From the NCBI GenBank assembly GCA_900551075.1, contig URVB01000085.1, positions 1-8,342 of the forward strand: DNA of 8,342 nucleotides. Reading direction: 5' to 3'. Shown one piece after another: positions 5,255-8,342 of the stretch. The stretch's first letter is position 1. Each line of letters opens with the position of its first letter. The stretch comes from an uncultured Blautia sp. (GTDB taxonomy: Bacteria > Bacillota > Clostridia > Lachnospirales > Lachnospiraceae). The translations under genes were made by a program, and so were the position numbers. The notes beneath the pieces were generated by a model. It saw nothing but the letters and a program-made list of their open reading frames with translations, ran no database searches and was not told the DNA's origin.

Positions 5255-6526
5255 ATGGAAAACAAAACCTACAATCCATATGAAAACATGCTGAGCGTGC
5301 TGGATCAGGCGGCAGCAAAATTGGGATTGGAAAGAAGCGAGTATGAAACACTCCGTTATCCGGAGCGTGAGCTGACCGTATCCATTCCGGTCAGGATGGA
5401 CAACGGGGAAATTAAGGTATTCGAAGGCTACCGTGTACAGCACAACAGCTCCAGAGGACCTTACAAGGGAGGTATCCGTTATCATCAGGATTCCAGTCTG
5501 GATGAAGTAAAGGCTTTGTCTGCATGGATGTCCTTTAAATGTGCAGTTGTGAATATTCCTTACGGCGGTGCAAAGGGCGGAATCAAGGTTGATCCCAGAG
5601 AGCTCTCCAGAGATGAGCTGATTCGCCTGACCAGAAGATATACTACCAGAATTCTTCCGATCATCGGACCGGACCAGGATATCCCGGCCCCTGATGTGAA
5701 TACAAACGGTGAGGTTATGGGCTGGATTATGGATACATACAGCATGTTCAAAGGTCATTCCGTTCCAGGTGTTGTTACAGGCAAGCCGCTGGAAATCGGT
5801 GGTTCTATCGGAAGAACGGAAGCAACCGGACGTGGCGTGACCATAATCACTCTTCAGTGCCTGAAAAATATGGGGCTGGATGCAGGTGAACAGAGTTATG
5901 CAATCCAGGGTATGGGTAACGTAGGCGGTACAGCAGCACGTATTTTCTATGAGACAGGAAAGAAGATCGTTGCAGTAGGAGATTACTCCGGCGGTGTATT
6001 TAAGGAAGAGGGGCTGAATATTACAGAGATCAGTGAATTTCTTGCTGACAGGAACCATTGCCTGAAAGACTACAATGCAGAAGGCGTGTCGCATCTGACA
6101 AATGATGAGCTGCTTACCTGCAAATGTGACGTATTGATTCCGGCAGCACTGGAAAATCAGATTACATCTGAGAATGCAGAGCGTATCCAGGCTAAGGTGA
6201 TTATTGAGGCCGCGAATGGACCGACAACAGTAGGGGCCGATGAGATACTGGACCGCAGAGGAATCATTGTTGTACCCGATATTCTGGCAAATGCCGGCGG
6301 TGTGGTTGTATCTTATTTTGAGTGGGTACAGAATATTCAGAGCATGGCATGGGATTTGGACGAAGTAAACAGAACACTTGAGAAAATCATGCTGAAAGCT
6401 TATAATGATGTAGACGATATGGCAAAGGAGAAAAACAGCACAATGCGTATGGGTGCATATATGGTGGCCATTAACAGAATTGTGACGGCAGGAAGGCTGC
6501 GCGGCGGCCCGATTTCCATGGCTTAA
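5255..6526 (+). CDS. gdhA: Glutamate dehydrogenase, hexameric type
   Basis: The 423-residue enzyme interconverts glutamate with 2-oxoglutarate and ammonium, linking amino-acid and central carbon metabolism in the cytoplasm. The Glu/Leu/Phe/Val dehydrogenase signature IPYGGAKGGIKVDP is at 101-114, with catalytic Lys107. Other active-site residues are Lys71 in PYKGGIRY, Lys95 in SFKCAVVN and Asp147 in PAPDVNTN. The C-terminal Rossmann domain has GMGNVG (219-224), then VGDYSGG with acidic Asp243 near the end of the second strand, which leans toward NAD rather than NADP, though tentatively. Its length matches the RocG/GudB/GluD group rather than the roughly 450-residue anabolic GdhA group, so a catabolic role is plausible and the symbol is generic. 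GGGAGG (5241-5246) lies eight bases before the ATG. No terminator separates it from the following hydrolase gene. The protein looks intact. Confidence 0.96.
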   Translation: MENKTYNPYENMLSVLDQAAAKLGLERSEYETLRYPERELTVSIPVRMDNGEIKVFEGYRVQHNSSRGPYKGGIRYHQDSSLDEVKALSAWMSFKCAVVNIPYGGAKGGIKVDPRELSRDELIRLTRRYTTRILPIIGPDQDIPAPDVNTNGEVMGWIMDTYSMFKGHSVPGVVTGKPLEIGGSIGRTEATGRGVTIITLQCLKNMGLDAGEQSYAIQGMGNVGGTAARIFYETGKKIVAVGDYSGGVFKEEGLNITEISEFLADRNHCLKDYNAEGVSHLTNDELLTCKCDVLIPAALENQITSENAERIQAKVIIEAANGPTTVGADEILDRRGIIVVPDILANAGGVVVSYFEWVQNIQSMAWDLDEVNRTLEKIMLKAYNDVDDMAKEKNSTMRMGAYMVAINRIVTAGRLRGGPISMA

Positions 6527-6606
6527 AGCAAACAGTAAGTAAAAGGCAGAGCAGGAGACATGGAAGGCGGATTGTGCAGAGAGAAAATGAACCGGAGGGT
6601 AAACGA

Positions 6607-7413
6607 ATGCAGGAAACACTGATCATATTGGGAACCGGTAATGCTACCGTGACAAAATGTTATAATACCTGTTTTGCAATCAAAAAAGAGGATGAGTATC
6701 TTCTGGTGGATACCGGCGGCGGAAACGGCATTTTGGCTCAACTGGAAAAGGCGGAGGTTCCGATGGAAAGGATCCATAACATATTTATCAGTCATGAACA
6801 TACAGACCATATGCTTGGCCTGGTATGGCTGATACGTATGATTGCAACACGTATGAAAAACGGAAAATACGATGGAAATCTGGATATATACTGCCATGAG
6901 GAGCTGAAGGAAACAATTCTGACGATTGTACGTCTGACAGTTCAGAAAAAATTTTATACGATGATTGGACAGAGGATTTTCTTTCATACGGTTTCAGATG
7001 GAGAGGAGCGGAATATCATGGGATATCATCTGACATTCTTTGATATCCGTTCCACAAAAGCAAAACAGTTTGGATTTACTGCAATGCTGGCAAACGGAAA
7101 GAAATTTACCTTTATCGGAGATGAAAATTATCAGGAACATGAGGCACCTTATGTGGAGGGTGCGGACTGGTTTCTGCATGAAGCCTTCTGTCTGTATGCC
7201 CAGAGAGAAATTTTCAAGCCTTACGAAAAACACCATGCAACCGTGAAGGAGGCCTGCGAAGTGGGCGAACGGTTTTGTGTGAAAAATCTGATTCTGTATC
7301 ATACGGAGGATAAGAATATCAGCAGGCGTAAGGGGCTGTATACGGCAGAAGGGAAGCAGTATTATTCCGGGAATCTGCTGATTCCGGATGATCTGGAAAC
7401 GATTGTGCTGTAA
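6607..7413 (+). CDS. Metallo-beta-lactamase-fold hydrolase, RNase Z-like
   Basis: The 268-residue protein (numbered from the ATG at 6607) has the metal-binding motif SHEHTDH (62-68: His63, His65, Asp67, His68) and LVDTGGG (33-39) of the MBL fold. Asp172 in FTFIGDE and His232 in LILYHTED fit the bridging aspartate and last histidine. ADWFLHEAF (187-195) and KHHAT (208-212) resemble the HEAT/HST elements of RNase Z and arylsulfatase-like members. The usual middle histidine is not obvious: the matching stretch reads FFDIRSTKAKQFGF (144-157). So the RNA-processing function is uncertain and a small-molecule esterase or phosphodiesterase role is possible. The frame is open upstream to a GTG at 6574, but GGAGGG at 6594-6599 sits seven bases before 6607, which decides the start. 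The gene begins 80 nt after glutamate dehydrogenase without an intervening terminator, suggesting co-transcription. It is cytoplasmic. Confidence 0.85.
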   Translation: MQETLIILGTGNATVTKCYNTCFAIKKEDEYLLVDTGGGNGILAQLEKAEVPMERIHNIFISHEHTDHMLGLVWLIRMIATRMKNGKYDGNLDIYCHEELKETILTIVRLTVQKKFYTMIGQRIFFHTVSDGEERNIMGYHLTFFDIRSTKAKQFGFTAMLANGKKFTFIGDENYQEHEAPYVEGADWFLHEAFCLYAQREIFKPYEKHHATVKEACEVGERFCVKNLILYHTEDKNISRRKGLYTAEGKQYYSGNLLIPDDLETIVL

Positions 7414-7467
7414 TGGAAATGTCTGATATTCTACTTCCAAATGGAAAAATCTTTATTAGATTAAATA

Positions 7468-7498
7468 TTGAGAGGGGAAAAGGGAATTCCCCTCTCAA
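7468..7498 (-). terminator. Strong hairpin between convergent genes
   Basis: TGAGAGGGGAA (7469-7479) and TTCCCCTCTCA (7487-7497) form a perfect 11-bp stem with a 7-nt loop, plus one outer T-A pair. It lies 55 nt past the MBL-fold gene and contains the stop codon of the minus-strand DUF305 gene in its arm. Minus-strand transcripts continue as ATATTTAATCTAATAAAG, a weak U-rich tail; the plus strand lacks one. It probably ends the DUF305 transcript and may also slow the convergent one. Confidence 0.65.
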
Positions 7499-8064
7499 AT
7501 GTTAAAGGACAGAAGACACTGCATCTTACGTACTCCCTTTTCCTGGGATGTGATGATTGCATTCAGGATTGGTATCAGTTCAGGACAGACAGGAAAACGA
7601 AGCGCGTTTTTGGACATTCTTATAGCGCCTTCGTGGTGAGGAATCATTTCCCTTATGAAATTTTTGTTGATATTGTTGGAAGAGCAGGCACAATTCATTT
7701 CCGAAAACATGGTCTGTGTAATCTGATGAAAATTCCTTTGATACAGGCATAATTCCCGGGAAGAATTTTTCAGGTCCGTGCATATGTTCAGGCTTTGCCG
7801 CATATGTTCAATGCTCTGGGTTTGGGCCTGAATGATATTGAGGGCAATGTCCTGTAAAGGGATAAAAGTGGTGTACTGCAGAAGATTCTGGGACATTTCT
7901 ATGGCAGCGCGGTGATGGGGGATCATCTGTACGATGAAGTTATGGGAAATGCTGTCGGAGAGATTGGCATCGGTCATGCCTTGAATCATTTGATCCAAAA
8001 TACAATAAAAATCATTCAGGTATTTTTTTGTAACATTGCTGAATCTGCAAGATTTTTGCTTCAT
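7495..8064 (-). CDS. Tandem DUF305 protein, cytoplasmic
   Basis: The 189-residue protein consists of two copies of the DUF305 helical unit. Copy 1 holds HNFIVQMIPHHRAAIEMSQN (41-60) and copy 2 holds KNFIREMIPHHEGAIRMSKN (134-153). Each keeps the His-His pair and flanking Met residues (Met47, His50, His51, Met57; Met140, His143, His144, Met150) that in related proteins such as cyanobacterial CopM are linked to copper or silver binding. DUF305 folds as a ferritin-like helical bundle, and most members are exported. Here no signal peptide or membrane anchor is seen, so an intracellular location is likely. Several cysteines (6, 21, 95, 106, 125, 127, 160, 183) could add metal or redox chemistry. 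The frame extends three codons up to a GTG at 8073, but AGGTG seven bases before the ATG at 8064 supports the latter. The gene stands alone; its function is unproven. Confidence 0.82.
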   Translation of the reverse strand: MKQKSCRFSNVTKKYLNDFYCILDQMIQGMTDANLSDSISHNFIVQMIPHHRAAIEMSQNLLQYTTFIPLQDIALNIIQAQTQSIEHMRQSLNICTDLKNSSRELCLYQRNFHQITQTMFSEMNCACSSNNINKNFIREMIPHHEGAIRMSKNALRFPVCPELIPILNAIITSQEKGVRKMQCLLSFNI

Positions 8065-8120
8065 TAAAATCACCTCTCTTTAGAATATGAATTTATGGAG
8101 AATCGGTTCCTGGAAAAATC

Positions 8121-8147
8121 GAAATTTACAGGCTGCAAAAAAATTTC
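8121..8147. repeat. Inverted repeat upstream of the DUF305 gene
   Basis: GAAATTT (8121-8127) and AAATTTC (8141-8147) are perfect inverted copies 13 nt apart, in the 128-bp gap between the DUF305 start and the riboswitch promoter. An overlapping GCTGC/GCAGC pair (8132-8136, 8148-8152) also exists. This could be an operator for the DUF305 gene, whose promoter I could not place, but AT-rich chance symmetry is equally possible. Confidence 0.3.
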
Positions 8148-8192
8148 AGCAGCACATGTTTACTGAAAACAGGAATAAAATGTGATTTTCAC

Positions 8193-8221
8193 TTGACAGA
8201 GCATATGGATGTTGTTACACT
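8193..8221 (+). promoter_or_regulatory. Sigma-A promoter of the FMN riboswitch transcript
   Basis: A perfect TTGACA (8193-8198) and TACACT (8216-8221) are separated by 17 bp. Transcription would begin near 8228, about 13 nt before the first conserved riboswitch bases, as expected for an RFN leader. Confidence 0.75.
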
Positions 8222-8240
8222 TATCTTAATTTCATATAGA

Positions 8241-8342
8241 AATATCTTCAGGGCAGGGTGCAATTCCCTATCGGCGGGTCAGCCCCCCAGCCGGGAGGGC
8301 TGGGTCGGGGGGACTCCGGGGCCCGCAGGATAAGCTGGACGG
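8241..8342 (+). ncRNA. FMN riboswitch (RFN element), 5' part; 3' end outside window
   Basis: The sequence ATCTTCAGGGCAGGGTG, then CAATTCCCTATCGGCGG, matches the conserved P1-P2 start of the RFN aptamer, in which GGGTG...AATTCCC closes P2. GCGGG (8274-8278) pairs with CCCGC (8322-8326) as P3, corresponding to the conserved GCCCGC segment. Between them is a long GC-rich arm, including CCCAGCC (8286-8292) paired with GGCTGGG (8298-8304). P5, P6 and the closing 3' strand of P1 are beyond the window. FMN binding normally switches off a downstream riboflavin synthesis or uptake gene (ribDEAH or ribU), which should lie just past the window on this strand. Confidence 0.88.

Noticed and set aside
6574..6606. 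Upstream GTG start for the MBL-fold gene
   Set aside because: The extra 11 residues show no family similarity, and a strong GGAGGG is correctly placed before the ATG at 6607.
5234..6619. A 461-codon open frame on the minus strand opposite glutamate dehydrogenase
   Set aside because: It mirrors a strongly conserved gene almost end to end, its protein is rich in Cys, His and Ser with no recognisable motif, and it lacks a good ribosome site. It is a codon-bias shadow.
6560..6622. Possible 20-codon peptide starting at ATG 6560 with AGGAG before it
   Set aside because: It overlaps the MBL gene start in another frame and has no recognisable feature. A leader or coupling role cannot be supported from sequence alone.
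8132..8152. GCTGC/GCAGC hairpin as a terminator
   Set aside because: The stem has only five pairs, the T-run lies in the loop and not after the stem, and it sits upstream of the DUF305 gene, not after a gene.

Overview
The window looks like chromosome of a low-to-moderate GC Gram-positive gut Clostridium, most likely Lachnospiraceae. The evidence is strong AGGAGG-type ribosome binding sites, Clostridia-like protein sequences, a GH3/GH43 sugar locus, a short NAD-type glutamate dehydrogenase and an FMN riboswitch with a Firmicutes-style promoter. This placement is an inference from style and families, not from a marker gene. I see no tRNA, rRNA, CRISPR array, transposase, phage gene or origin.

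Layout. (1) Positions 2-1495, plus strand: the 3' end of a GH3 beta-glycosidase, followed 21 nt later by an SGNH/GDSL esterase. A minus-strand GH43 glycosidase (1711-3006) converges on this pair. The three enzymes form a small set for oligosaccharide breakdown. Neither complete enzyme has a signal peptide, so imported, possibly acetylated and arabinose- or xylose-decorated oligomers are the likely substrates. The convergent gap 1496-1710 holds three inverted repeats. (2) Positions 3319-5079: a LysR-type regulator (minus) diverges from an RraA/HMG-aldolase-like gene (plus). Their predicted promoters share almost the same -35 bases, and a perfect 6-bp dyad sits over the -10 of the aldolase gene, which suits cross-regulation by the LysR protein. 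(3) Positions 5080-7413: a long hairpin region, then a complete glutamate dehydrogenase gene and, 80 nt downstream, a metallo-beta-lactamase-fold hydrolase resembling RNase Z. The last two probably form one transcription unit. (4) Positions 7468-8064: a hairpin, then a minus-strand gene for a cytoplasmic protein with two DUF305 repeats. (5) Positions 8193-8342: a good sigma-A promoter and the 5' part of an FMN (RFN) riboswitch, cut by the window end. A riboflavin synthesis or uptake gene is expected just beyond.

Most genes belong to well-known families. The parts most worth a second look are non-coding: the three-segment alternative hairpin ahead of glutamate dehydrogenase, the shared -35 divergent promoter with its dyad, the repeat cluster ahead of the GH43 gene, and the unusually long GC-rich P3 arm of the FMN riboswitch. 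I did not find convincing evidence of a new multi-gene system.
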